From G963664585 sp963664585 (GTDB taxonomy: Bacteria; Bacillota; Clostridia; Oscillospirales; Ruminococcaceae): 64,000 bases of DNA. The stretch is from positions 48,422-112,421 of the forward strand of contig CAXXEO010000020.1 in NCBI GenBank assembly GCA_963664585.2, read 5' to 3'. Position 1 is the stretch's first letter, and every line of letters begins with the position of its first letter. Under the pieces are notes generated by a model that was not told the DNA's origin, searched no databases, and saw nothing but the letters and a program-made list of their open reading frames with translations. This document shows, in pieces, positions 42,545-51,034 of this stretch. Position numbers and translations under genes: made by a program.

Positions 42545-44668
42545 ATGGACATCAAGGAAAGCATACGTCTGATACTCAAAAAACAGGGTAAAAAGCCGAT
42601 TGGACTAAAAGAGCTGTCCGGTAAAGCCCAAGTAAAAAAAGGCGGTGGTGCAGGATTCCTTGCGGCTCTGGAAGAGATGAAGGGGACTGGCGAAATATTC
42701 GAACAGCGGCACAAGCTGATGCTTTCCGCAACTGCCGGTCTTGTGGCGGGAAAGATCGTGCGCGTCAACGAGACATATGGCTTTGCACGTCCTGAAAATG
42801 CGGAAAAGGACGCTTTTATTCCCGGGAAATTTTTACTGGGAGCTATGCCGGACGATATTGTTCTTTTAAAGCTTCACAATTCCACCGGTGAGCTGATGGA
42901 CGGAGAGGTCATCAGTATCCTTAACCGTGCCGAATACCTCTTCAGCGGTGTCGTCAGCCGCAAAGATGGGCGCTATGAGGTAACACCAGATCGTGGCGTG
43001 CGGTTCCCCATTGCTATATCCCGTCTACAGGGGGCTGATGCGGCAGATGGCGAAAAAGTTGTTGCACGACTTAGCTATCGTGGCGACCGCCATTTTAACC
43101 ATCGTGCCCAGATCGTTAATATCCATGGCTCATCTGAAAATGCGCAAAGCTGCTGTGAGGCAATACTTGAGGCGGCCGGCATCTCCCGCGAGTTCCCCGA
43201 GCCCGCGATGGCCGAAGCCCGTGCGATCGGCGAAAAGGGAATACACCCTAAGGAAATTGCCGGGCGGACCGATCTGCGAGACGAGATTATCTTTACCATT
43301 GATGGCGCTGACTCCAAGGATATGGACGATGCCATATCACTTACACGAAGCGACAATGGTTGGAAGCTGGGCGTTCATATTGCCGATGTGAGTCACTATG
43401 TACAGGCTGGCACAGAGCTTGACAAAGAAGCTTTTCGCCGGGGAACTTCAGTATATTTTGCGGACTCTGTCGTCCCGATGCTGCCCGAGGAGCTTTCCAA
43501 CGGCATTTGTTCTCTTAATCCGCAAGAGGACAGGCTATCCTTTTCAGCCTTCGTTGATCTGGACAAGGATGGTGCGATTAAGAACTTTAATTTTAAGAAG
43601 ACGGTCATCCGCTCAAGGGTTAAAGGGGTCTACAGCGAGGTGAATAGCATCCTCGAAAAAAAAGCAGATGAGGCAATTCTGAAAAAGTACGATGGTCTGA
43701 TGGAACAGATCTTCCTAATGGACGAGCTAGCCGCTCTGCTTTCTCGTAAACGCTTCGGGCGCGGTGCTCTGGATTTAGAATCATCCGAGTCCAAAATCAT
43801 CATTGGTGTGGATGGTAAAGCCGTCAACGTCATTCCCAGGGAACGTGGGATCAGCGAAAGGATCATCGAGGAATTTATGCTGATTGCCAACGAAGCCGCC
43901 GCGACCTTTGCGATGGATCGGGCTCTTCCCTTTATCTACCGTGTCCATGAGAAACCCTCTCCCGAAAAACTGGCTGCGTTGGCACAACTGCTGGATCTGC
44001 TGGGAATTAACGCAAGTCTTGTGAAGCCGGGTGTTGTTACGGGTACGCTCGGGAATATCTTAAGCCACGTCAAGGGCACAAAGGATCAGAACATTGTCAA
44101 CAACACGATGTTGCGTTCGATGGCAAAGGCAAAATATAACGAGAAGAACCTGGGGCATTACGGGCTTGTTCTCGGGAACTATGCCCACTTCACCTCTCCT
44201 ATTAGACGCTACCCCGATCTATCTATACACCGGATCATGACGGCGGTACTGGGGGGGACAGCGGATGATAAACTGGAGCGACGTTTCAGAGAGTTTGTAT
44301 TTTCCGCTTCTGCACGTTCGAGTGAGATGGAGCAGAAGGCGATGAATGCGGAACGCGATTGCGAAAACAGCTATAAGGCAGAGTATATGAAGCCCTTTGT
44401 CGGGCAGAAATTTCACGGCACGATTAGTGCTGTAGCAGCCCATGGGCTTTATGTGGAGCTTCCCAATACGGTGGAGGGACTTGTCCGCGCGGACAGCCTT
44501 ATCGGGGATGAGTTCCTCTATGATGGTCATATGCAGTATACGGGCCAACACACCGGTCGAAACTTTCGTGTGGGGGATGAGATTGACGTAACTCTCATTT
44601 CCACCGACGTTTCTGCCGGCCAGATCACATTTAAGCTTGCCGGGGGAGAAGAATCACCTAAACCGTAA
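42545..44668 (+). CDS. rnr: Ribonuclease R
   Basis: 707 residues; processive 3'-5' exoribonuclease that can unwind structured RNA. N-terminal winged-helix and cold-shock OB domains (to about 230), then the RNB catalytic domain with the acidic cluster FTIDGADSKDMDDAISL (about 255-272), HIADVSHYV, FADSVVPMLPEELSNGICSL and FTSPIRRYPDL, and a C-terminal S1 domain (about 615-705). Full length. SmpB, often next in Firmicutes, is missing here. Confidence 0.96.
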   Translation: MDIKESIRLILKKQGKKPIGLKELSGKAQVKKGGGAGFLAALEEMKGTGEIFEQRHKLMLSATAGLVAGKIVRVNETYGFARPENAEKDAFIPGKFLLGAMPDDIVLLKLHNSTGELMDGEVISILNRAEYLFSGVVSRKDGRYEVTPDRGVRFPIAISRLQGADAADGEKVVARLSYRGDRHFNHRAQIVNIHGSSENAQSCCEAILEAAGISREFPEPAMAEARAIGEKGIHPKEIAGRTDLRDEIIFTIDGADSKDMDDAISLTRSDNGWKLGVHIADVSHYVQAGTELDKEAFRRGTSVYFADSVVPMLPEELSNGICSLNPQEDRLSFSAFVDLDKDGAIKNFNFKKTVIRSRVKGVYSEVNSILEKKADEAILKKYDGLMEQIFLMDELAALLSRKRFGRGALDLESSESKIIIGVDGKAVNVIPRERGISERIIEEFMLIANEAAATFAMDRALPFIYRVHEKPSPEKLAALAQLLDLLGINASLVKPGVVTGTLGNILSHVKGTKDQNIVNNTMLRSMAKAKYNEKNLGHYGLVLGNYAHFTSPIRRYPDLSIHRIMTAVLGGTADDKLERRFREFVFSASARSSEMEQKAMNAERDCENSYKAEYMKPFVGQKFHGTISAVAAHGLYVELPNTVEGLVRADSLIGDEFLYDGHMQYTGQHTGRNFRVGDEIDVTLISTDVSAGQITFKLAGGEESPKP

Positions 44669-44755
44669 AACCTTTTTGATCGTCACGTCGCTTTATCGTT
44701 TTCATTGCGCTCAGAAGTTATTATTTTATCAGAAAACACTTATGGATGTATACAG

Positions 44756-44796
44756 AAAAGAAACAGCAGCTTTGTCGAAAAGCTGCTGTTTCTTTT
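44756..44796. terminator. Bidirectional 18-bp terminator between rnr and xre
   Basis: Perfect 18-base arms (AAAAGAAACAGCAGCTTT and complement) with a 5-base loop and T runs on both strands. It serves rnr on the plus strand; its right edge overlaps the stop codon of the small xre gene. Confidence 0.9.
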
Positions 44797-44959
44797 AATT
44801 ATCGAGTGAAAACAAATCATCCACAGTTGTATTCAAATGTTTCGCTAATTTGATTGCAAGCTCCAGAGTAGGGCTGTATTTTCCGTTTTTAATAGCATTG
44901 ATTGTCTGCCGTGTAACTCCAAGTGCTGTTGTTTGTCCTCCTGCCTTACGCAATATCAT
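44795..44959 (-). CDS. Truncated XRE-type helix-turn-helix protein
   Basis: 54 residues. From LGVTRQTINAIKNGKYSPTL onward it matches small XRE regulators of the YozG/Cro type, and it ends LNTTVDDLFSLDN as they do. In front of LGVTRQ the usual LRKEKGLTQEELAEK helix is shortened to ILRKAGGQTTA, so helix 1 and part of helix 2 are missing, about 12 residues. An ATG at 44965 is also possible. It has no good ribosome site. Likely a decayed gene, though a shortened functional regulator cannot be excluded. Confidence 0.55.
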   Translation of the reverse strand: MILRKAGGQTTALGVTRQTINAIKNGKYSPTLELAIKLAKHLNTTVDDLFSLDN

Positions 44960-45140
44960 ATGCATCTAGCTAAAAAGTTTTATTTAGCCTTAATATTGTA
45001 TATAGAGTAAGAACATGACAAAACTAAGATTATGTTGAAAAAATGAAATTAAAATTCAGTTTCAAATTAGATTGACTATTATTTTCTCAAATTTTCACAT
45101 AGAGGCTGAGAAATCAGAATCACGCAGGAGGTTACATAAA

Positions 45141-45557
45141 GTGAAATCGACTGTCTCTTATAAAACCAAGCAGCGCGATATGGTGCTGGGCTGTATGATG
45201 GAAAGTAAAAATGAGCATGTCACCGCAGAGGATCTTATCATACGGTTACGCCAGAAAGGGACGCCTGTCGGCAAATCCACCGTCTACCGCTTTCTCAATG
45301 TACTGGTGGATGAGGGTGTGATCAGGAAGTATCTGGTTGCAGAGGGAACCCCCGCCTGCTATCAGTACATGGACAATCATGAGGCATGCAAAAATCACTA
45401 TCATTTGAAATGTACCGTTTGCGGCGAACTACTCCATATTAACTGCAATTTACTGGATCAGATTGAAGAAACCCTTCTGAGTCTCTTCGATTTTCAGATC
45501 GACAATGGGAAGACCGTTCTATATGGCAAATGCAAAAATTGTGCGAATCATCCTTGA
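45141..45557 (+). CDS. zur: Fur family regulator, probably Zur
   Basis: 138 residues. Winged helix (VTAEDLIIRLRQKGTPVGKS, TVYRFLNVLVDEGVI) and a dimerisation domain with HYHLKCTVCGELLHINC and a C-terminal CKNC, the four-cysteine structural zinc site. A His-rich stretch NHEACKNHYHL fits regulatory metal binding. It starts at GTG 45141 with AGGAGG nine bases upstream. Directly precedes the zinc ABC transporter genes, so it is called Zur rather than Fur or PerR by context. Confidence 0.85.
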   Translation: MKSTVSYKTKQRDMVLGCMMESKNEHVTAEDLIIRLRQKGTPVGKSTVYRFLNVLVDEGVIRKYLVAEGTPACYQYMDNHEACKNHYHLKCTVCGELLHINCNLLDQIEETLLSLFDFQIDNGKTVLYGKCKNCANHP

Positions 45558-45589
45558 GATTTTGGTGTAAGGCCATAGGGCTGACAAAT

Positions 45590-45662
45590 AGCAATTTAGA
45601 AATAAAGAGTAATTTATCGCCATAGGCGTGGCAGAAAAAAGTCTCATTATTTGAAAATTGCT
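45590..45662. repeat. Family B intergenic repeat, copy B3
   Basis: 73 bp from AGCAATTTAG to GAAAATTGCT with a CGCCATAGGCG core. Lies between zur and znuA. Confidence 0.65.
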
Positions 45663-45691
45663 ATCGTATAAACAATCAGATGGAGGCAACT

Positions 45692-46675
45692 ATGTTGAAA
45701 AAAGGGATATTTTTTTCAGTGGCCGTCTTGCTTTTCTTGACGGCTTTCACGGGATGTGCGGCTTCTGCCGCAAAAACAGAGAAAATTGATAATACGGCGA
45801 AAAAGGATACCAAAATTACAATTGTGACAACCCTTTTTCCACAGTATGACTTTGTGAGACGGATTGCAGGCGATAAGGCGAGTGTAACCATGCTGTTGCC
45901 TCCCGGGACGGAAAGCCATTCCTTTGAGCCAACACCTGCTGATATCATTAAAATCAATAATGCGCGTCTGTTTATCTACACAGGTGCCTATATGGAGCCA
46001 TGGGCTGCAAGCATTATCGAGGGCATTGCAAGCGATAAGGTCACGGTGCTTGACTGCTCCAAAAATGTTTCTCTCGTCAAGACTGAGGATATAGAACGCG
46101 AGCACGGAGATCATGACGAAAGCGAAGCCGCAGAAGAGCATGATCATGAATACGATCCGCATTTTTGGACTGACCCCACTCTTGCCCAAGTGATGGTGGA
46201 CAATATCTCCGAGGCGCTTTGTCAGATTGATGCGGTCAATGCCGAATACTACAAAGCCAATGCGGCCGCCTATAAGGGTGAACTGGATAAATTGGACACC
46301 ACATTTAAAGAAATCGTGGCAGGTGGTGCACGTAAGGATATGATTTTTGGCGGACGTTTTGCCTTTTACTATTTTACAGAGAGATATGGGCTTTCTTATG
46401 AGGCTGCCTATGATTCCTGCTCAACAGAGGCCGAGCCAAGCGCCAGGAAGGTTGCTGAGCTGATTAATGAGATCAAAGAAAAGAAGATGCCTGTCATCTT
46501 CTACGAAGAGTTAGTCGATCCGAAGGTGGCTAAATCCATCAGTGAGCAGACAGGTGCCAAAATACTGCTCATGCATTCCTGCCATAATCTTTCAAAGTCC
46601 GATTTTGAAGGAGGGGCGACTTACCTCAGTCTTATGAAGCAAAATGCGGAAAACCTCAGAGAGGGATTGAAATAG
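45692..46675 (+). CDS. znuA: Zinc ABC transporter substrate-binding lipoprotein
   Basis: 327 residues. Signal peptide with lipobox LTAFTGC, then a cluster A-1 fold: TTLFPQYDFVRRIAG, the first His in GTESHSFEPTPADI (about 72), a mobile acidic/His loop HGDHDESEAAEEHDHEYDPH (about 143-162) and the later His/Asp region. The His-rich loop indicates zinc (or manganese) uptake. ATG at 45692 with GGAGG five bases upstream. Stop lies one base before znuC. Confidence 0.93.
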   Translation: MLKKGIFFSVAVLLFLTAFTGCAASAAKTEKIDNTAKKDTKITIVTTLFPQYDFVRRIAGDKASVTMLLPPGTESHSFEPTPADIIKINNARLFIYTGAYMEPWAASIIEGIASDKVTVLDCSKNVSLVKTEDIEREHGDHDESEAAEEHDHEYDPHFWTDPTLAQVMVDNISEALCQIDAVNAEYYKANAAAYKGELDKLDTTFKEIVAGGARKDMIFGGRFAFYYFTERYGLSYEAAYDSCSTEAEPSARKVAELINEIKEKKMPVIFYEELVDPKVAKSISEQTGAKILLMHSCHNLSKSDFEGGATYLSLMKQNAENLREGLK

Positions 46676-46676
46676 T

Positions 46677-47393
46677 ATGGCTTTAATTTCCTGCCAAAAT
46701 GTCAGTATGAGCTATGGACACAGCCTTGCCCTCAACGACGTGAGCTTTGAGGCGTCCGCCGGAGAATACATCTGTATCGTCGGCGAAAACGGTTCGGGTA
46801 AAAGCACCCTTCTCAAGGGCATACTGGGGCTGATGCCCCTTAAATCAGGAACAATACATCTTGGGGATAATGTCCATCCAGGCGAGATTGGTTACCTTCC
46901 CCAACAGACGCCGGTTCAGCGGGATTTCCCCGCTTCTGTCTTTGAAGTTGTCATCTCGGGCTGCCTGGCTAAAAGGGGACTGATGCCCTTCTATTCCAAA
47001 AAAGAGAAGGAACTGGCCCTCGTGAATATGGACAGATTGGGCATCGGGGAAATCCGAGAAAAGTGCTATCGTAACCTTTCGGGAGGGCAACAGCAGCGTG
47101 TACTTCTGGCACGTGCTCTCTGCGCAACGAAAAAGCTTCTTATACTGGACGAACCGACCACCGGGCTTGACCCAGCCATGACGGTTGATTTTTATGCACT
47201 TGTCAAAAAGCTCAACCGCGAAGCGGGGCTTACGATTGTCATGACTTCTCATGATATCCATGCTGCGGTAACCGAGGCAGATAAGATTCTGCATCTTGAT
47301 TCGGGCGTACTCTTCTTCGGCACTGCTGAAGATTATCTTCAAAGCGAGGTCAGTCGCCATTTTATGGGAGGTGAGCATCTTGGCCATTGTTAA
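46677..47393 (+). CDS. znuC: Zinc ABC transporter ATP-binding protein
   Basis: 238 residues. Walker A GENGSGKSTLLKGILGL, Q-loop IGYLPQQTPVQRDFP, signature LSGGQQQRVLLARALC, Walker B LLILDEPTTGLDP and H-loop MTSHDIH. Typical of the metal-uptake ABC subfamily. Its 3' end overlaps the znuB start by 14 bp. Confidence 0.95.
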   Translation: MALISCQNVSMSYGHSLALNDVSFEASAGEYICIVGENGSGKSTLLKGILGLMPLKSGTIHLGDNVHPGEIGYLPQQTPVQRDFPASVFEVVISGCLAKRGLMPFYSKKEKELALVNMDRLGIGEIREKCYRNLSGGQQQRVLLARALCATKKLLILDEPTTGLDPAMTVDFYALVKKLNREAGLTIVMTSHDIHAAVTEADKILHLDSGVLFFGTAEDYLQSEVSRHFMGGEHLGHC

Positions 47394-48198
47394 AGAGCTT
47401 TTCTCCTATTCGTTTATCATAAGGGCGTTGACTGTCGGAATTTTGGTGGCATTATGCGCCGCTTTGTTGGGTGTCAGTTTGGTTCTCAAACGTTATTCCA
47501 TGATCGGCGACGGACTTTCCCATGTCGGATTCGGCGCCCTGTCTATCGCGATGGCTTTTAATATGGCTCCCTTGCAGGTATCAATCCCGGTCGTAGTCAT
47601 TGCTGCTTTTTTACTGCTTAGGATCAGTGAAAACAGCCGCATCAAGGGCGATTCTGCAATCGCTCTGATATCCAGTACTGCGTTGGCGTTTGGCGTGATT
47701 GTTACCTCTCTGACACGCGGTATGAATCTGGATGTCTGTAACTACATGTTCGGAAGTATACTTGCCATGAGTAAAAGTGACGTGTACCTAAGTGTCATAC
47801 TTTCCATCGCCGTGATTCTATTGTATTTACTTTTTTACAATCAGATTTTTGCCGTTACTTTTGACGAGAGCTTTGCCTTGGCTACCGGTACAAAGGCCGG
47901 GATATTCAAGATGCTCATCGCCTTTCTGACAGCGATTACCATTGTCGTAGGCATGCGGATCATGGGAACTCTTTTGATTTCAAGTCTTGTAATCTTTCCG
48001 GCGCTGACCTCTATGCGGGTCTGTATGAGTTTTAAAAGCGTGGTGATTAGCTCTGCAATCATATCGGTTGTTTGCTTCTTCTTAGGGATTGTGGTTTCTT
48101 TTGCGTTTTCGCTGCCGGCTGGAGCCAGCATAGTGGCCATTAATGTCTTGGCATTTTCAACTTTCTCTGCCGCTGGTGCGATACTCAAAAAAGGTTAG
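47380..48198 (+). CDS. znuB: Zinc ABC transporter permease
   Basis: 272 residues with eight or so membrane helices. Family stretches: LLGVSLVLKRYSMIGDGLSHVGFG near the N-terminus, MFGSILAMSKSDV, and VVGMRIMGTLLISSLVIFPALTSM. The start is TTG at 47380 with GGAGG nine bases upstream, inside znuC; a longer frame from 47296 has no site. Completes the znuACB set. Confidence 0.94.
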   Translation: MAIVKELFSYSFIIRALTVGILVALCAALLGVSLVLKRYSMIGDGLSHVGFGALSIAMAFNMAPLQVSIPVVVIAAFLLLRISENSRIKGDSAIALISSTALAFGVIVTSLTRGMNLDVCNYMFGSILAMSKSDVYLSVILSIAVILLYLLFYNQIFAVTFDESFALATGTKAGIFKMLIAFLTAITIVVGMRIMGTLLISSLVIFPALTSMRVCMSFKSVVISSAIISVVCFFLGIVVSFAFSLPAGASIVAINVLAFSTFSAAGAILKKG

Positions 48199-48207
48199 GA
48201 AGTTATC

Positions 48208-48759
48208 ATGAAAAACAGATTATTTATTCTGATCGTTCTTGTTCTTGTAACGGTACTTTCCGCCTGCGCGCAGGGCCAGCCCGCAGCATCCAAAATCGCT
48301 CAGGTTGTCAGTTCTTCTGTGGGCTCTTCACAGCCCTTTCCATGCGTCTCACAGCAGGCTTCTTCTGAAAAAGCAGAGTCCTCTGAAAAAAAGGCAGCCG
48401 GCGAGGACGGGGTAATTCTTATTAAGGATAAAATGTTTATTGCCCAGATATCCGACATCTGCCTTAACCCCAAGGATTACGAAGGAAAAAAGGTCAAGCT
48501 GGAAGGGCTTATCTATAGATCAACATTCAAAAACGATACTTTCTATTATATCATGCGCAAGTCGCCCGGATGCTGTGGAAACGATGGCCTTACCGGAATG
48601 GAATTTATCTGGGATGGGGAAATCCCCGCTGACAATGAATGGGTCGAGGCATTGGGCGTTGTGGAAATTATCAAGGAGGAAGGACAAAAGCTGCCCGTTC
48701 TCCGCTTGGAAAGCCTTGTGGTCAAAAAAGAGCACGGTGTGGAATTTGTGACAAGCTGA
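48208..48759 (+). CDS. Lipoprotein of the zinc operon, OB-like domain
   Basis: 183 residues. Signal peptide with lipobox LVTVLSAC (Cys about 20), a Ser/Gln/Lys-rich linker to about residue 65 and a domain beginning ISDICLNPKDYEGKKVKLEG, with FYYIMRKSPGCCGNDG and a C-terminal LPVLRLESLVV. This resembles the C-terminal domain of the YcgQ/DUF1980 family, which often occurs beside metal permeases; a CCG motif could bind metal. It starts 10 bp after znuB, so it is likely part of the operon. Exact role unknown. Confidence 0.7.
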   Translation: MKNRLFILIVLVLVTVLSACAQGQPAASKIAQVVSSSVGSSQPFPCVSQQASSEKAESSEKKAAGEDGVILIKDKMFIAQISDICLNPKDYEGKKVKLEGLIYRSTFKNDTFYYIMRKSPGCCGNDGLTGMEFIWDGEIPADNEWVEALGVVEIIKEEGQKLPVLRLESLVVKKEHGVEFVTS

Positions 48760-48847
48760 CCTCTTAAGTGACGGCCAAAATTAAAAAGCGTTCATCCGCT
48801 TCTCTTTTTTGCCCATAGAGTGGAAACGAGAATAAATCCCGTTATAA

Positions 48848-48949
48848 TATAGTTAACTTGAAAACAAGCTTGTGATTTCTTCCACCGCCTTGGGCGGGGA
48901 AAGAAAATGACGTTTTATATATAGCCAGTTTTTAAGCTAATTGGCTATA
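48848..48949 (+). repeat. Palindromic element A8 (family A, forward)
   Basis: 102 bp; four bases (TGAT) missing in the left end (TATAGTTAACTTG). Core CTTCCACCGCC/GGCGGGGAAAG. Located after the zinc operon and before the bidirectional terminator. The rest of 48760-49114 shows no gene. Confidence 0.9.
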
Positions 48950-49045
48950 ACATCATATTTCGCCTGTTTCTCGCGCCATTGACATAGGAAACCAAGGTAG
49001 GATTTTCGGGGATTCGTATGCGTATAGAAATTGTTTGTTATAAAG

Positions 49046-49072
49046 AAAAGGCGCCTTACAGGCACCTTTTTT
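49046..49072. terminator. Bidirectional terminator between zinc operon and MBL gene
   Basis: AAAAGGCGCCT/AGGCACCTTTT with one mismatch and T runs on both sides. Confidence 0.8.
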
Positions 49073-49114
49073 AAGGCTCTCTTATAATGGTTTTACTTTC
49101 ATATGATGTCTTTC

Positions 49115-49702
49115 TTAGAGAGCGATCTCCTCGCCATGGCGCACAATGATCCGCCCGGGAGCGTTAAAGAGCGAAGCCTTTTCCTCACAGAAACCCTTTG
49201 GGTCTGTATGAATGGGAATGGCATGTCTGGCACCAATAATTTCGACGCACCGGGCAGCCTCGGCCGCGTCCATGTTATAGATTCCGTCAACAGGAAGAAA
49301 AACATAGTCGATCCCGTGGCTTGCGAGTGTGGCCATTTCCTTTGTTTCTGAGGTGTCGCCGGTACAATACAGGGTCAGTCCGTCAAACTGAAGTAAGTAA
49401 CCGACGCATTTGTCGGGGCTGTGGTTCTTATTGTACGCGGGAACGGCCGTAATTTGAATATCATTATGGGTAAAAGACTGATAGGTACCGTCAGTCAGAG
49501 CTATATCTTGGTTAACGAAGAGACAGTCTGGCTTTCTGGTGACCTTTTCGATTACATTGTGGTCACGGTGATCATGAGTGACCAGAAGAACATCTGCTGG
49601 CTTGTCATAGCCCTCACCGACATAGGGATCAACAAAAATGATCTTTCCAGAGTTGGTTTCAAAACGCAGGCTTCCATGTCCTAAAAAAAGAAATTTTGCC
49701 AT
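49115..49702 (-). CDS. MBL-fold metal-dependent hydrolase (UlaG-like)
   Basis: 195 residues. Motif VTHDHRDHNVI (about 41-48), a second His in NKNHSPDKCVGYLLQ, Asp in LYCTGDTSETKEMATL and a final His in PIHTDPKGF. This is the pattern of the L-ascorbate-6-phosphate lactonase/YtkL branch of the metallo-beta-lactamase fold. The substrate is not readable. Single gene, convergent with the zinc operon. Confidence 0.85.
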   Translation of the reverse strand: MAKFLFLGHGSLRFETNSGKIIFVDPYVGEGYDKPADVLLVTHDHRDHNVIEKVTRKPDCLFVNQDIALTDGTYQSFTHNDIQITAVPAYNKNHSPDKCVGYLLQFDGLTLYCTGDTSETKEMATLASHGIDYVFLPVDGIYNMDAAEAARCVEIIGARHAIPIHTDPKGFCEEKASLFNAPGRIIVRHGEEIAL

Positions 49703-49855
49703 TATGCTTCCTCCTTATCAAGCTTTCATGTACTCTGCCGCCCCGTCACAGGTGTCACAGTCGAAATCTGATCTATTAAAATTTTAAGAATAATTTAAGT
49801 TTATTATAACATAAATAATTAAAAATAAGAAGCAACACCATTGCGGGAAAATAGT

Positions 49856-49895
49856 AAAAAACCCCGCGAATGGCGTTATAAGCCATTATGCGGGG
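49856..49895 (-). terminator. Terminator of tRNA-Val
   Basis: CCCCGC...GCGGGG hairpin with inner ATGGC/GCCAT and a T6 tail on the minus strand, right after the tRNA. Confidence 0.9.
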
Positions 49896-49902
49896 AGTTG
49901 TA

Positions 49903-49979
49903 TGGTGGAGACAACAGGGCTCGAACCTGTGACCTCCTGCGTGTGAAGCAGGCGCTCTGACCAGCTGAGCTATGCCTCC
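49903..49979 (-). tRNA. tRNA-Val (anticodon CAC)
   Basis: Acceptor GGAGGCA pairs with TGTCTCC (one G.T), discriminator A, CCA encoded. Anticodon stem CCTGC/GCAGG with loop TTCACAC gives CAC, reading GUG. D arm AGCTCAGCTGGTCAGAGC and T arm ACAGGTTCGAGCCCTGT are normal. Confidence 0.95.
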
Positions 49980-49994
49980 GTGGATTGCTTGTTT

Positions 49995-50023
49995 ATTATA
50001 GCACACCTTTTTCGGGCATGCAA
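49995..50023 (-). promoter_or_regulatory. Promoter of tRNA-Val
   Basis: TTGCAT (50018-50023), 17-bp spacer, TATAAT (49995-50000), 16 bp before the tRNA. Confidence 0.75.
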
Positions 50024-50095
50024 TACCATAGATAAAATTGCGGGTCTAATTGACAGGGTACAAGGCCGGGAGTACAATTGTAATTAGCAATTGTA

Positions 50096-50180
50096 CAAAT
50101 AAAGAGGAAATTTGAAATCTGTCAGTCCCGCCGTAGGTAGGGTAGATTGAAGAAAGACCCATTTATCAAAGAAAATTGCT
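50096..50180. repeat. Family B intergenic repeat, copy B2
   Basis: 85 bp from AGCAATTG to GAAAATTGCT, core CCCGCCGTAGGTAGGG. It shares AAGAGGAAATTTGAA and AGACCCATTTAT with copy B1. It ends 22 bp before the FAH gene start. Confidence 0.7.
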
Positions 50181-50202
50181 GAAATTAACAGGGGGTATGT
50201 TT

Positions 50203-50961
50203 ATGAAAATTGTGAGATATAGGACAGTAAGTACGATAAGCTGGGGAGAGCTTGAGAATGATATCATTTATCCGCTGTCAAATGCCCCATACAATGGCGG
50301 CGTTCGAACGGGTGAAAGCCTTGCTCTTTCCGATGTGATGCTGCTCGCTCCCTGCGAACCTTCAAAAATTGTTGCAGTTGGCAAAAATTATTATGAACAT
50401 GTAATGGAGATGGGCGGAGATTACAAAGAAATACCAATGCTTTTTATTAAGCCCACCACTTGCGTAAACAACCCGGACAGCGGCATCCCCTATCCAAAGA
50501 TCACCAAACGTTTGGACTATGAGGGTGAACTTGCCATCGTCATCGGCAAGAACGCCAAAGGGATAAAAGCTGACGACGCATGGGACTATATACTTGGCTA
50601 TACGATCCTCAACGATGTGACGGCCCGTGACATACAGCAGAGCGATGGACAGTGGACAAGAGGAAAGTGCATGGATCTTTTCGCGCCAATAGGCCCATGG
50701 ATTGTCACCGGGCTGGATGCCTCTGATCTTGAGTTGACCACGCGTTTGAATGGTGAGGTAAAGCAGCATTCCAGAACCTCAAAATTTCTCTGGAATATCC
50801 CCCGCATGCTTGAGTTTATCACTGCAGGCATGACCCTTTTGCCCGGCGATGTGGTGGCTACCGGCACACCATCCGGCATAGGCCCTATGCAGGTGGGTGA
50901 TCAGGTCGAAATTGAAATTGAGGGGATCGGTATTCTGCGCAATCACATAGTCGAGGGCTAA
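50203..50961 (+). CDS. Fumarylacetoacetate hydrolase family protein
   Basis: 252 residues. N-terminal 50 residues are a small cap; the FAH fold starts at KIVAVGKNYYEHVMEMG. Metal-binding acids: the two Glu in DYEGELAIVIGK (about 110-112) and the Asp in LNDVTARDIQQSDGQW. GDVVATGTPSGIGPMQVGD is the usual C-terminal motif. Family members hydrolyse C-C bonds of 2,4-diketo acids or act as decarboxylase/isomerase. The following DapA-family gene suggests a pathway for 2-keto-3-deoxy or diketo sugar acids (inference). ATG at 50203 has GGGGG upstream; starts at 50176 or 50197 are less likely. Confidence 0.88.
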   Translation: MKIVRYRTVSTISWGELENDIIYPLSNAPYNGGVRTGESLALSDVMLLAPCEPSKIVAVGKNYYEHVMEMGGDYKEIPMLFIKPTTCVNNPDSGIPYPKITKRLDYEGELAIVIGKNAKGIKADDAWDYILGYTILNDVTARDIQQSDGQWTRGKCMDLFAPIGPWIVTGLDASDLELTTRLNGEVKQHSRTSKFLWNIPRMLEFITAGMTLLPGDVVATGTPSGIGPMQVGDQVEIEIEGIGILRNHIVEG

Positions 50962-51034
50962 TAATTCTTTCCATTGTTGGATTCTACCAATCTAAAGTGT
51001 ATACCGCATAATGATAAGAAGAGGATGTGATTTG

